DNA of 64,000 nucleotides from Parasphingorhabdus marina DSM 22363 (GTDB taxonomy: Bacteria; Pseudomonadota; Alphaproteobacteria; Sphingomonadales; Sphingomonadaceae). Made by a program: the position numbers and the translations under genes. Numbering within the stretch: position 1 is the stretch's first letter; each line of letters starts with the position of its first letter. Under the pieces are notes generated by a model. That model worked only from the letters and a program-made list of their open reading frames with translations. It was not told the DNA's origin and did not search any database. Below, in pieces: positions 36,894 through 45,264 of the stretch. The stretch spans positions 1,240,001-1,304,000 of the forward strand of contig NZ_FSQW01000002.1 of assembly GCF_900128895.1 (NCBI RefSeq), written 5' to 3'.

Positions 36894-39194
36894 ATGGCGG
36901 GAAAGGCAAAAGAAGCAAACTGGCGCGATATCATGCGCTCCAGCCTGTTGCGCAGCAGCGCCCTGATCGGCGCAGTTTTGCTGGGTCTTGGCGCGATCAT
37001 GCTGTTCCTGGCACTGGTCAGCTATTCGCCCAGTGATCCTTCGTTCAACACCGCTGCAGGCAATGTCGAACATAACTGGATGGGTCTGATCGGGTCCTAT
37101 GTTTCGGACCTGCTGCTTTCGCTATTTGGTATTCCGGTTGTCATTTTGCTGCCGCTGATTGCCGTTTTCGCTCACCGGCTGTGGCGGGATATTGAACAGG
37201 CCGAGTGGAAGAAACAGCTGGGCTGGTGCCTGCTGGGCATTCTGCTGATCGCCTTCGGACTCTCGCTCTGGTTCCCGGACAGCCAGGCGGACCTCCCGGC
37301 CGGCCCGGGTGGTCTTGCCGGCATGCTGGTCGCCAAGGCGACCGGGGCCGGTCTTGACGCGATTTCGACCAGCTGGAGCGGCCTGGTGTCCGGTATCCTG
37401 ACGGCGCTAACCGTAACCGGCGGCCTGGTGCTCAGCTATTTCAGCCTGCGTCTCGACCGGCCGCTTTTTTCGATACCGGAATTCCGTTTGCCAAAATTGC
37501 GGCGAGAAACCGACACTGGCCTGGTCATCGAACCCGAAGCCGGTACCGCCAAGAAACCCCGCAAGGCGCCCGAACCCCGCAAGTCCGTCAAGCCCGACAA
37601 CCGGCCACCGCCGGAAATCAGCGATCGGGCATTGCCGCCGAAAAAGGCCAGTCTTGGCAAGGGCAAACAGGGCGATTTCTTTGGCCCCTATTCTCTGCCC
37701 TCGATCGACTTGCTGAGCCCCGCGGAAGAGCAACCGAACAATGTCATCGACAAGGCCGGGCTGGAACGCAATGCTCGTCTGCTGGAGTCCGTGCTGGACG
37801 ATTTCCACGTCAAGGGCACGATCAATGCCGTTCGCCCGGGCCCGGTCGTCACCATGTATGAACTGGAGCCCGCTCCCGGCATCAAGGCGAGCCGGGTAAT
37901 CCAGCTGGCAGAAGATATTGCCCGCAACATGTCGGCGCTGTCCGCTCGCGTGGCGGCGATCCCGGGTCGCACGGTCATGGGCATCGAGCTGCCCAATCAA
38001 AACCGCGAAATGGTGTCCCTCCACGAAATGATCGGCAGCGACAGTTTCGCCGACCAGTCGGGGCAACTGCCGATCATCCTCGGCAAGAATATCTCGGGCG
38101 ATCCGGTCATTGCCGACCTCGCACCAATGCCGCATCTGCTGATTGCGGGAACCACCGGATCGGGTAAATCCGTCGGGCTTAACTGCATGATTGTTTCGCT
38201 GCTCTATCGTCTGACACCAGACCAGTGCAAAATGATCATGATCGATCCAAAGATGCTGGAGCTCAGCACCTATGACGATATCCCCCACCTGCTCGCGCCC
38301 GTGGTCACCGAACCGACCAAGGCGATCCGCGCCCTGAAATGGGCAGTCGAGCAGATGGAGGAGCGCTACCGGATGATGTCCTCCATCTCAGTCCGCAATC
38401 TCGCGAATTTCAACGAGAAGGTCAAAGCCGCCAAGGCCAAGGGCGAACCGCTGGGACGCAAGGTGCAGACCGGATATGATCCCGAAACATCCCGGCCTAT
38501 CTATGAAGAGGAAACGCTGGAATATGAGGTGATGCCGCAGATCGTTATCATCGTCGACGAGCTTGCCGACCTGATGATGACCGCCGGCAAGGAAGTCGAA
38601 TTTCTCATCCAGCGTCTTGCTCAGAAAGCCCGAGCGGCCGGGATTCACCTGATCATGGCGACCCAGCGGCCGTCGGTTGACGTGATTACCGGTGTGATCA
38701 AGGCCAATCTTCCGACCCGGATTTCCTTCCACGTCACCTCGAAAATCGATTCCCGGACGATCCTCGGCGAACAGGGTGCCGAACAACTGCTGGGCAAAGG
38801 CGACATGCTGTACATGCCAGGCGGCAAACAGCTGACCCGGGTCCATGGTCCGTTTGTGTCCGATGACGAGGTCCGGCAGATCGCCGATCACTGGCGCGCA
38901 CAGGGATCACCCGAATATATTCAGGCCGTCACCGAAGAACCCGAGGATGGCAGTTTCGCTCTCGACGGTGCCGACCTGTCAGACAACAAGGAAGACCGGC
39001 AATATGCCCAGGCTTGCCAGATTGTCTTTGAGGGACAGAAAGTCTCGACCAGCTGGCTGCAGCGCCAGATGCGGATCGGTTACAACACGGCCGCACGGAT
39101 TATCGACCGGATGGAGGAGGATGAGTTCATCAGCCCGCCCAACCATATCGGTCGGCGCGAGGTCTTGCGTGACCAGAATGGCGAACCCATCTGA
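36894..39194 (+). CDS. ftsK: DNA translocase FtsK
   Basis: 766 aa. Septal DNA pump that clears and aligns chromosome dimers for XerCD. Four N-terminal membrane helices (about 23-45, 68-90, 105-122 and 160-185), a short linker (about 210-270), then the motor with Walker A AGTTGSGKS, Walker B IVIIVDELADLMM and RRPSVDVITGVIKANLP-type residues. The C-terminal gamma winged helix (about 695-760: SWLQRQMRIGYNTAARIIDRM) reads KOPS. The linker is short compared with E. coli, as is usual in alphaproteobacteria. Confidence 0.97.
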   Translation: MAGKAKEANWRDIMRSSLLRSSALIGAVLLGLGAIMLFLALVSYSPSDPSFNTAAGNVEHNWMGLIGSYVSDLLLSLFGIPVVILLPLIAVFAHRLWRDIEQAEWKKQLGWCLLGILLIAFGLSLWFPDSQADLPAGPGGLAGMLVAKATGAGLDAISTSWSGLVSGILTALTVTGGLVLSYFSLRLDRPLFSIPEFRLPKLRRETDTGLVIEPEAGTAKKPRKAPEPRKSVKPDNRPPPEISDRALPPKKASLGKGKQGDFFGPYSLPSIDLLSPAEEQPNNVIDKAGLERNARLLESVLDDFHVKGTINAVRPGPVVTMYELEPAPGIKASRVIQLAEDIARNMSALSARVAAIPGRTVMGIELPNQNREMVSLHEMIGSDSFADQSGQLPIILGKNISGDPVIADLAPMPHLLIAGTTGSGKSVGLNCMIVSLLYRLTPDQCKMIMIDPKMLELSTYDDIPHLLAPVVTEPTKAIRALKWAVEQMEERYRMMSSISVRNLANFNEKVKAAKAKGEPLGRKVQTGYDPETSRPIYEEETLEYEVMPQIVIIVDELADLMMTAGKEVEFLIQRLAQKARAAGIHLIMATQRPSVDVITGVIKANLPTRISFHVTSKIDSRTILGEQGAEQLLGKGDMLYMPGGKQLTRVHGPFVSDDEVRQIADHWRAQGSPEYIQAVTEEPEDGSFALDGADLSDNKEDRQYAQACQIVFEGQKVSTSWLQRQMRIGYNTAARIIDRMEEDEFISPPNHIGRREVLRDQNGEPI

Positions 39195-39275
39195 CAGCCA
39201 GTCTGACAAGGCAATTCAGCAATGGTTCAATTGTCACAGCCTATGCGTAGACTTAATTTTTCAGGAGTTTTCAAG

Positions 39276-39905
39276 ATGTTGAAATACGCTTTGGCCTTGG
39301 CAGCTGCACCGGTCGCCCTGCTGGCAAGCATTCCTGCCACCGCGCAGCAAAGCTCCACCGCGAGCCTCGATCAGATTTCCGCGCATTTGCGGGCCATGAC
39401 CACGATGACCGCCGATTTTACTCAGACAGACCGCTCAGGGCAGACTCTGTCCGGCAAGCTGACTTTGAAACAGCCGGGCCGCATTCGGTTCCAATATGGC
39501 AAGGAAGCCAATTTGCTGATCGTTGGCAACGGCAAATCGCTGACGATGATCGACTATGACGTGAACCAGGTGCAGCGCTGGCCGATCCGGAACAGCCCGC
39601 TGGGTGCCCTGCTCAATCCGGAGCGGGATCTATCCAAATATGGCAAGATGATCCCAACCAGGAATCCGGATGTGCTCAGTGTCGAAGTTCGTGATCCGAA
39701 ACGCCCGGAATATGGTGTGATCACAATGGTTTTCATCAAAACACCAGGGGCGCCGGCCGGACTCAGACTGGATGGCTGGGTATCGGTCGATTCGAAAAAC
39801 AATCGCACCACCATTCGATTATCCGACCAGAAATTCGGCGTTCCCGTAGCCAATCGTACGTTCAACTGGACCGACCCCAGAAAGAATCGTCGCGGCAGGC
39901 GATGA
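39276..39905 (+). CDS. lolA: Outer-membrane lipoprotein carrier protein LolA
   Basis: 209 aa from ATG 39276, preceded by AGGAG at 8 nt. Periplasmic chaperone that ferries lipoproteins from LolCDE to the outer membrane. Signal peptide ending TATAQQS, then LRAMTTMTADFTQTD and the strand pattern GKLTLKQPGRIRFQYGKEANLLIVGNGKSL typical of LolA. The ftsK-lolA order is conserved widely. It is followed by a 306-bp gap holding a putative sRNA. Confidence 0.93.
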   Translation: MLKYALALAAAPVALLASIPATAQQSSTASLDQISAHLRAMTTMTADFTQTDRSGQTLSGKLTLKQPGRIRFQYGKEANLLIVGNGKSLTMIDYDVNQVQRWPIRNSPLGALLNPERDLSKYGKMIPTRNPDVLSVEVRDPKRPEYGVITMVFIKTPGAPAGLRLDGWVSVDSKNNRTTIRLSDQKFGVPVANRTFNWTDPRKNRRGRR

Positions 39906-39987
39906 ACGGAGGCCCCACCCCGATAAGGTGAAGGCCTGTTATCTTTCGTTCATCTAAGCGACAGAAATGGCGGCGTATAAGGATTAC

Positions 39988-40111
39988 AGGATGAGACGAG
40001 GCGGTCAGGTTTTCCCCCTGTTACCTGACTTTACAAACTTCGGAGCATCCCAAGCGTGACGAACGCGAGTTAGCCCCCACCTCCTAAATGCCCCCGGAGG
40101 TGGGGGTTTTT
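39988..40111 (+). ncRNA. Putative structured small RNA in the lolA-xth gap
   Basis: The 306-bp region 39906-40211 has no coding frame of note but contains three successive hairpins ending in a strong terminator: GTCAGGT/ACCTGAC (40004-40010 and 40023-40029), GCGT/ACGC (40054-40057 and 40063-40066), and the terminator at 40074-40111. A TATAAG at 39976-39981 could be a -10 box, giving a start near 39988 and an RNA of about 124 nt; no good -35 is visible. CCTCC in the terminator stem and a C-rich loop could pair with ribosome binding sites. It may instead be a long lolA 3' UTR. Confidence 0.5.
40074..40111 (+). terminator. Strong rho-independent terminator
   Basis: Perfect 11-bp stem CCCCCACCTCC/GGAGGTGGGGG (40074-40084 and 40096-40106), 11-nt loop, then TTTTT. 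It ends either the lolA transcript or a separate sRNA. xth starts 100 bp later and so needs its own promoter. Confidence 0.93.
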
Positions 40112-40211
40112 CGTTCAAAACCAGCCTCTTCCACTCCAGTTCAGCCGATCCGGACAGTTTGTTCGGCTTTTGGCTTGGGTTTCGGGATGAGCCTGTCTAG
40201 ATAGCATCTTC

Positions 40212-41006
40212 ATGAGTGAAACCCTGAAGATCGTTAGCTGGAACATTAACAGCGTTCGCGCCCGAATCGAACTGGTCGAGCGCTTTTTGACCGAAGAATC
40301 CCCCGATATTCTCTGTTTGCAGGAAACCAAGGTCCGCGATGACCAGTTTCCGGAGGGCATGTTCCGGCGGCTGGGCTATAACCATCTCATTCTGTGTGGC
40401 CAACCGATGCATCATGGCGTCGCCATGCTGAGCCGCGTTCCGCTGCACGAACATAATCGCTTTGACTGGCAGGATAACGGCGAAGCCCGACACATCGGTG
40501 CGGTGCTGGAAAATGGTGTCCGCATCGAAAATGTCTACATACCGGCTGGCGGCGACTTACCGGACCGGGAAGCCAATCCCAAATTCGGGCAGAAACTCGA
40601 TTTTTACGAGCGCATGACCAACTGGTCGGCCAGTTTGAAGACCCCGACCATCCTGCTTGGGGACTTCAATGTTGCACCGCTCGAATCAGATGTCTGGAGC
40701 CACAAGCAGTTGATCAATGTTGTCAGCCACACACAGATTGAGGTGGACACCATGAAGAAGCTGCAGGATGCGCATGGCTGGGTCGATATCGGACGCAAGT
40801 TCATTCCGGATCCGGAGCGCCTCTACACCTGGTGGAGCTACCGTGCCCGCGACTGGCGCCAGTCCGACAAGGGCCGGCGACTGGATCATGTCTGGGTCAG
40901 CCCGGAACTGGAAGACAAGGCGGTCAGCCATGTGGTGCATGAGGACAGCCGCGGCTGGACCAAGCCATCTGATCATGCCCCTCTCATCACCGAGTTCAAA
41001 TTCTGA
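40212..41006 (+). CDS. xth: Exodeoxyribonuclease III
   Basis: 264 aa AP endonuclease/3'-exonuclease of base excision repair. Motifs in order: IVSWNINSVRAR (Asn metal site), CLQETKVRDDQFP (metal-binding Glu), YIPAGGD, LLGDFNVAP (D and N), RRLDHVWVSP and the catalytic SDHAPLI at the C-terminus. Its TGA is immediately followed by the ribA ATG (TGAATG), so the two are probably co-translated. Confidence 0.96.
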   Translation: MSETLKIVSWNINSVRARIELVERFLTEESPDILCLQETKVRDDQFPEGMFRRLGYNHLILCGQPMHHGVAMLSRVPLHEHNRFDWQDNGEARHIGAVLENGVRIENVYIPAGGDLPDREANPKFGQKLDFYERMTNWSASLKTPTILLGDFNVAPLESDVWSHKQLINVVSHTQIEVDTMKKLQDAHGWVDIGRKFIPDPERLYTWWSYRARDWRQSDKGRRLDHVWVSPELEDKAVSHVVHEDSRGWTKPSDHAPLITEFKF

Positions 41007-42083
41007 ATGGCGCCGTCGACCGGATCTGACCGACAAGCGGCCAGACGCGCCGCCCGGGCGATTGACGCCCTGCGCCGCGGATGGTCGATAACCGTACACG
41101 CTGATGGAGAAGCGCTCCATCTATTGCCGGTAGAGACGGTTGATCTGGAGCAGCAGCTTGCCGGTTCGAAATCCGTGACATTGCTGATATCCTCCAGCCG
41201 GGCCGACACGCTGAAACTGCTCAACCAGCGCGCGGCGGCCGATCCCGAACTGCCGGTTCAGATCGCGCTGGATCCCGAAACATCGGCTGCTGAAATCCAG
41301 GCCATTGTCGATCCGGTCCTCGACATGCAATTCCCCCTGAAAGGTCCGTTCCGCAGCGAGCAACTACATTCCGTTCCGGCGGCAAAGGCAGCGATGGAGC
41401 TGACCCGGCTTGGCGCCATTTTGCCAGCATTTGTGATTGTTGATGAGCCGGCCGAAGACACCGTATCGGCAAGCGATGTCTCCGCCTACGCAGATTCCGG
41501 TTCACTCACGATCAGCACGCATGCCCGGCTTCCGGTTGCCGCGAATGCCCAGGCGCATATTTACGGGTTCCGCAGCGATGCCGATGCCACCGATCATATC
41601 GCGCTTGTGGTTGGCGAACGGAACAGTTCGACGCCGATCGTCCGCCTGCACAGTGAATGCCTGACCGGGGACGTGCTGGGCAGCCTGAAATGCGATTGCG
41701 GCCCGCAACTGCATGCCGCGCTGGGCCAGATGAGCGAAGCGCAATGGGGTGTATTGCTTTATCTCCGTCAGGAAGGACGCGGCATTGGTCTGATCAACAA
41801 GCTTCGGGCCTATGCGCTGCAAGATCAGGGCTTTGATACGGTTGACGCCAACCAGCGGCTCGGGTTTGCTGTCGATGCGCGGGATTTTTCAACCGCCGCC
41901 CGAATGCTCGACCTGCTCGGCATTTCCACAGTAAAACTGCTGACCAACAATCCCGAAAAAGTGGAAGGCCTGGAGGCCAGCGGCATCGGGGTGGAGGAAC
42001 GATTGCCGGTGAAGATTGCCGCCAATCCGCACAATGAATTCTACCTCGACACCAAACGCGATCGCACGGGGCACAAGCTTTGA
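41007..42083 (+). CDS. ribA: GTP cyclohydrolase II with degenerate RibB-like N-terminus
   Basis: 358 aa. The C-terminal half (about 165-358) is a complete GTP cyclohydrolase II, which opens GTP in the first step of riboflavin synthesis: zinc ligands in HSECLTGDVLGSLKCDCG, then LRQEGRGIGL and LLTNNPEKVEGLEASGI. The N-terminal 160 residues follow the outline of DHBP synthase (AARAIDALRRGWSITVHADGE; AAMELTRLGAILPAFVI) but lack the catalytic DDExREnEGD motif. DHBP synthesis must therefore come from another gene. Adjacent to xth and overlapping the next gene by 4 bp. Confidence 0.92.
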   Translation: MAPSTGSDRQAARRAARAIDALRRGWSITVHADGEALHLLPVETVDLEQQLAGSKSVTLLISSSRADTLKLLNQRAAADPELPVQIALDPETSAAEIQAIVDPVLDMQFPLKGPFRSEQLHSVPAAKAAMELTRLGAILPAFVIVDEPAEDTVSASDVSAYADSGSLTISTHARLPVAANAQAHIYGFRSDADATDHIALVVGERNSSTPIVRLHSECLTGDVLGSLKCDCGPQLHAALGQMSEAQWGVLLYLRQEGRGIGLINKLRAYALQDQGFDTVDANQRLGFAVDARDFSTAARMLDLLGISTVKLLTNNPEKVEGLEASGIGVEERLPVKIAANPHNEFYLDTKRDRTGHKL

Positions 42084-42586
42084 CCGATATCCAGGTGGAC
42101 GCGGCGGCGCGGACCCTGACTTTCGGCGAAATCACCATTCCTTGTGCCATCGGCCGGTCCGGTGCCTGTCCGGCCATAGATAAACGCGAGGGTGACGGCT
42201 GCACGCCGCTGGGAAACTGGCCGTTGCGGACCGCGCTTTTTCGGCCCGGCCGGGCGGCCCCGCCCCCAGGCATGGCCCTGCCCTGGCGGTGGACAGCGCT
42301 GCGCGATGGATGGTCCGATGATCCTGCTGATCCAGCCTATAACCGGCCGGTGCGCCTGCCACACGGTTTCAGTGCCGAGAAGCTGCAGCGAGACGACCCG
42401 CTCTACGATATCATCCTGGTTCTCGGCCACAATGATGCTCCGCCCGTTCCGGACAAAGGCAGCGCGATCTTTTTCCACATATGGAATGACGGTCAGCCGA
42501 CCGAAGGCTGTGTGGCGATTGCCCGCGATGCGATGGACCGAATTCTGCCGTCACTTCGACCGGGCGACAGGCTCGATATCTCATGA
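42080..42586 (+). CDS. L,D-transpeptidase family (YkuD) protein, TTG start
   Basis: 168 aa. The YkuD catalytic motif is present: H133 in FFHIWND and C144 in PTEGCVAI. YkuD enzymes form 3-3 peptidoglycan cross-links or attach lipoproteins. Two things are odd: it starts with TTG at 42080, overlapping the ribA TGA (TTGA), and there is no signal peptide, so export is unexplained. No other plausible start lies upstream of the domain. It may belong to the small subgroup annotated as L,D-transpeptidase family without signal. Confidence 0.85.
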   Translation: MTDIQVDAAARTLTFGEITIPCAIGRSGACPAIDKREGDGCTPLGNWPLRTALFRPGRAAPPPGMALPWRWTALRDGWSDDPADPAYNRPVRLPHGFSAEKLQRDDPLYDIILVLGHNDAPPVPDKGSAIFFHIWNDGQPTEGCVAIARDAMDRILPSLRPGDRLDIS

Positions 42587-42620
42587 AAAAGCCGCCGCGA
42601 CCATCAGAGGGCGCGGCGGC
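42586..42620 (-). terminator. Rho-independent terminator for the fasciclin gene
   Basis: 9-bp perfect stem GCCGCCGCG (42591-42599) and CGCGGCGGC (42612-42620). Read on the minus strand it is followed by TTTTT (42590-42586), which overlaps the stop codon of the convergent L,D-transpeptidase gene. Confidence 0.75.
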
Positions 42621-42630
42621 GAATGGGCAT

Positions 42631-42640
42631 CTCCGTCAAA
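42631..42640 (+). repeat. CTCCGTCAAA decamer, copy 1
   Basis: One of three identical decamers in intergenic DNA, all on the plus strand just after a G/C-rich stretch. This copy lies between the convergent L,D-transpeptidase and fasciclin genes. Confidence 0.4.
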
Positions 42641-42700
42641 GGGAGAGGGAGGAACGGGATGCCCGGGGGGATTTTTCTGACGATGTTGTAGTCAGTCCGT

Positions 42701-43228
42701 TCAGGGCATGATCACCGTGTCGATGACATGGATCACGCCGTTTGACGTTTTGATGTCAGCACTGATCACATTGGCGTTGTCGACCTTCACGCCATTGGTT
42801 CCGTCGATGGCAACCGTGGTACCCTGGACAGTCGGGGCTTCGAGGGTCTTGCCCGCAAGGCTCTTTGAATAGACCTTCCCGGAAACGACATGATAGGTGA
42901 GGATGGAAACCAGCTGGTCCTTGTTTTCCGGCTTCAACAGTGTTTCGACGGTGCCAGCGGGAAGTTTGGCAAATGCTTCGTCGGTCGGAGCAAAAACCGT
43001 GAAAGGCCCCTCACTGCGCAGGGTTTGTTCGAGTCCGGCAGCCTGAACAGCAGCCACCAGCGTGTTGAAGGAGCCAGCTCCGACGGCCGTATCTACGATA
43101 TCAGCAGATGCCTTCTTTGCGTGGTCGCCGGCAATGGCGGTATCGGTGGGTACGAGGGTCGCGCTCAACAGGGCGGTGGAGAGAATGGCGGCGGACGCCA
43201 TGCTGGTCATTTTTTGTGCAATATTCAC
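42701..43228 (-). CDS. Secreted fasciclin domain protein
   Basis: 175 aa. Signal peptide (about 1-33) then one FAS1 domain: [17 protein letters not shown], the H1-box-like [39 protein letters not shown], and the C-terminal [16 protein letters not shown]1 proteins mediate adhesion in the envelope or matrix. It is divergent from an ECF sigma/anti-sigma pair across a 196-bp gap, which is an arrangement worth noting (see findings). Confidence 0.94.
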   Translation of the reverse strand: MNIAQKMTSMASAAILSTALLSATLVPTDTAIAGDHAKKASADIVDTAVGAGSFNTLVAAVQAAGLEQTLRSEGPFTVFAPTDEAFAKLPAGTVETLLKPENKDQLVSILTYHVVSGKVYSKSLAGKTLEAPTVQGTTVAIDGTNGVKVDNANVISADIKTSNGVIHVIDTVIMP

Positions 43229-43424
43229 GAGAGATTTCCTTTCGGTCTTGGTGGGGGACTTGCTCCCTGACTACGAACCGGCCGGCAAAGTGGATTGCAT
43301 AAAATTGGAAAAAAACTGTGCGCCACAATCAGATTCAAGGAATTCCGCGGAAGAACAGAAAAAATATCTTCCCGATATCATCCAAAATCATCGCTTGACC
43401 GTAGATGGTTTATTGGAGACAAAA

Positions 43425-44069
43425 ATGCGTGAGCAACGACAATATCCGCAGGCAGCATCGGCATCCGGTTTCAAAGGGTCCGCGACTGTGAATGCTTTGC
43501 CCGGACGTGGCGACCGGGATGCGTATCTTATGCAGCGTATAGTAAAGGCGTCCGATCGCTCTGCCCTCGAAGATATTGCCAGTCACTATGCCCCACGATT
43601 AAAGGCGTGGCTGATGTATCGCGGCGAACAGTCCTCGACTGCAGAGGACATTGCGCAGGACGTTATCATCCAGGTGTGGGTCAAGGCTGGCAAATTCGAT
43701 CCTGCGAAAGGGACGTTCTCTGTCTGGGTCTTTCGCATGACCCGCAATTGCTGGATTGATCACAAGCGCAAACATGACCGGCTCCAGCCAACATCCCCCG
43801 ATATCATGTCGATCATGGCCGACGCGCCAGTGGACGCTGCCGATGTTGCCGTCGATCAGAACGAGGCCGCCGAAGCGGTGCAGTCCGAACTGGCCAGATT
43901 GCCCCTCGATCAGAAACAGATGCTGCACCTCGCCTTCTTTGAAGGCCTGTCCCACAGTCAAATAGCGGAGCGCACCGGACTGGCGCTTGGTACGGTCAAG
44001 AGCCGGATCCGCGCCCCGCTCAAAAAAATGCAGAACCGCCTAGAGAATTTTCGTGGAGTTAACCGATGA
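43425..44069 (+). CDS. ECF-type RNA polymerase sigma factor
   Basis: 214 aa from ATG 43425 with GGAG at 7 nt; longer in-frame starts would run into the fasciclin promoter. Sigma region 2 is YAPRLKAWLMYRGEQSSTAEDIAQDVIIQVWVKAGKFDP, followed by FRMTRNCWIDHKRKHDR. Region 4 has LPLDQKQMLHLAFFEGLSHSQIAERTGLALGTVKSRIRAPLKKM. It overlaps the downstream ChrR-like gene by 4 bp (ATGA), which makes that protein the likely anti-sigma factor. This is the ECF11-like, RpoE-ChrR arrangement. Confidence 0.94.
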   Translation: MREQRQYPQAASASGFKGSATVNALPGRGDRDAYLMQRIVKASDRSALEDIASHYAPRLKAWLMYRGEQSSTAEDIAQDVIIQVWVKAGKFDPAKGTFSVWVFRMTRNCWIDHKRKHDRLQPTSPDIMSIMADAPVDAADVAVDQNEAAEAVQSELARLPLDQKQMLHLAFFEGLSHSQIAERTGLALGTVKSRIRAPLKKMQNRLENFRGVNR

Positions 44070-44752
44070 ACATGTCATCTCAGACCGAATTTCATTCCGT
44101 CGATGAGGAATGGCTCGCCTCTTACAGCGCCGGCGGATTGTCACGCGCCAAGCGCCTGCTGATTTCCTGTCAGGCAGCGCTTCGCCCGGAACTGTCGTCC
44201 CGGTTGTCGGCAATGGACGCCGTAGGTGGCGCCTTGCTGCAGTCGGCCCAGGGTGAAGCAGTTTCAGACGGGTTCCTGTCCCGCGTAATGGACAAGCTGG
44301 ACGCTTCTCCGGCGCCTGTGGCGCAGGACGCAAAGGATGACGCCCAGACCGAGCCATCAGCCAGACCGGCATGGATGCCATCGCCTCTGGAGGATTTTCT
44401 CAGCAGGGCCGGGATCGATCTCAAATGGAAGAAACTCGGCTTTGGTGTCGAACGCGCTTCGCTGTCGACCGAGAATGACGAGGAGCTCTACCTCCTGAAA
44501 GCGCGCCCCGGACTAAAAGTGCCTCAACACAGCCACAAGGGCGAAGAATGGGCGCTCATCCTGCAGGGCGGATATCATGTCGGCGAAACCGGATATGGAC
44601 TTGGCGACCTGCACCGCGAAGATGAGGATTGCACCCATATGCCCATCGTCGACGATCATGGCGAAGCGTGCATCACGCTCGTCGCGCTGGAAGGAAAGCT
44701 GAAATTCTCCAACCCGGTAATGAGAATGCTGCGGCCGATTATCGGGATCTAG
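44066..44752 (+). CDS. ChrR-like cupin anti-sigma factor lacking the N-terminal zinc ligands
   Basis: 228 aa. The N-terminal anti-sigma domain (about 1-75) follows Rhodobacter ChrR closely (WLASYSAGGLSRAKRLL, MDAVGGALLQS). At the zinc site, however, ChrR H31, C35 and C38 correspond to Q36, R40 and L43, and H6 corresponds to S11 (next to H10). The C-terminal cupin (about 130-228) keeps its metal ligands: PQHSHKGEEW and THMPI. ChrR releases its sigma factor in response to singlet oxygen. Here the fold is present, but zinc in the N-domain is doubtful. Confidence 0.87.
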   Translation: MNMSSQTEFHSVDEEWLASYSAGGLSRAKRLLISCQAALRPELSSRLSAMDAVGGALLQSAQGEAVSDGFLSRVMDKLDASPAPVAQDAKDDAQTEPSARPAWMPSPLEDFLSRAGIDLKWKKLGFGVERASLSTENDEELYLLKARPGLKVPQHSHKGEEWALILQGGYHVGETGYGLGDLHREDEDCTHMPIVDDHGEACITLVALEGKLKFSNPVMRMLRPIIGI

Positions 44753-44933
44753 GGATCAACCCCCGGTTTCGCCCGATTGATCAGTGGCGCCGGTTTCCCG
44801 GTGAGGATATCAGCAAACCCGCCAGCCTGAAAAAACATGCGGATGGTATTGTGGATTTGATTTTCAGGAAAGTCTGACGAGAGCTTTTCGGGATGTAGGA
44901 CAAGAGCATTCCCCCCTGCAATTCCCGCGGGAC

Positions 44934-45242
44934 CTAGTTACCACCCGCACCAAATGACTTTATTTCATCATAAAGTCCTGCCAGCCGCTCGACGCCGAGA
45001 TCTGTTAACACCTGTGACAATCTCTGGAATTCCGGGTTTTTCACCGATGCCATGAACGAATCTTCGGTTTCATAGCGGCCTTTGTTTATTAGAGTGTTCG
45101 GCTGACGGCGGTTACGATAAAGAGTTGAGCCCAAGAAACCTGGCTGCTGTTCCATCCAATCACCGACGGCTGCCCATGCCTTGAGCGCTTCGGTGTCATC
45201 GCCTTCCGGAAGCGTGATGATATTGAAAAATGTATGAGTCAT
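44934..45242 (-). CDS. Antibiotic biosynthesis monooxygenase (ABM) domain protein
   Basis: 102 aa, one ferredoxin-like ABM domain. THTFFNIITLPEGDD, WMEQQPGFLGSTLYRN and RYETEDSFMASVKNPEFQRL are typical. Small ABM proteins are cofactor-free quinol or haem monooxygenases; the lack of a clear haem-ligand pair argues against an IsdG assignment. It is the last gene of the operon 47346-44934 and may act on a quinol or on a product of the NOX-like reductase, which is inference. Confidence 0.85.
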   Translation of the reverse strand: MTHTFFNIITLPEGDDTEALKAWAAVGDWMEQQPGFLGSTLYRNRRQPNTLINKGRYETEDSFMASVKNPEFQRLSQVLTDLGVERLAGLYDEIKSFGAGGN

Positions 45243-45264
45243 GGTTTCTCCTTTTGACTACAGG

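Noticed and set aside
43229-43424. RpoE/ChrR-type promoter (TGATCC ... TAAG) in the fasciclin-sigma gap
   Set aside because: No matching pair of elements was found by eye on either strand.
44629-44877. 82-codon frame running past the ChrR-like stop codon
   Set aside because: Most of it is a shifted frame of the cupin domain; the tail has no ribosome site or similarity. The 181-bp gap to the ABM gene otherwise holds only a weak GATCAA/TTGATC repeat.
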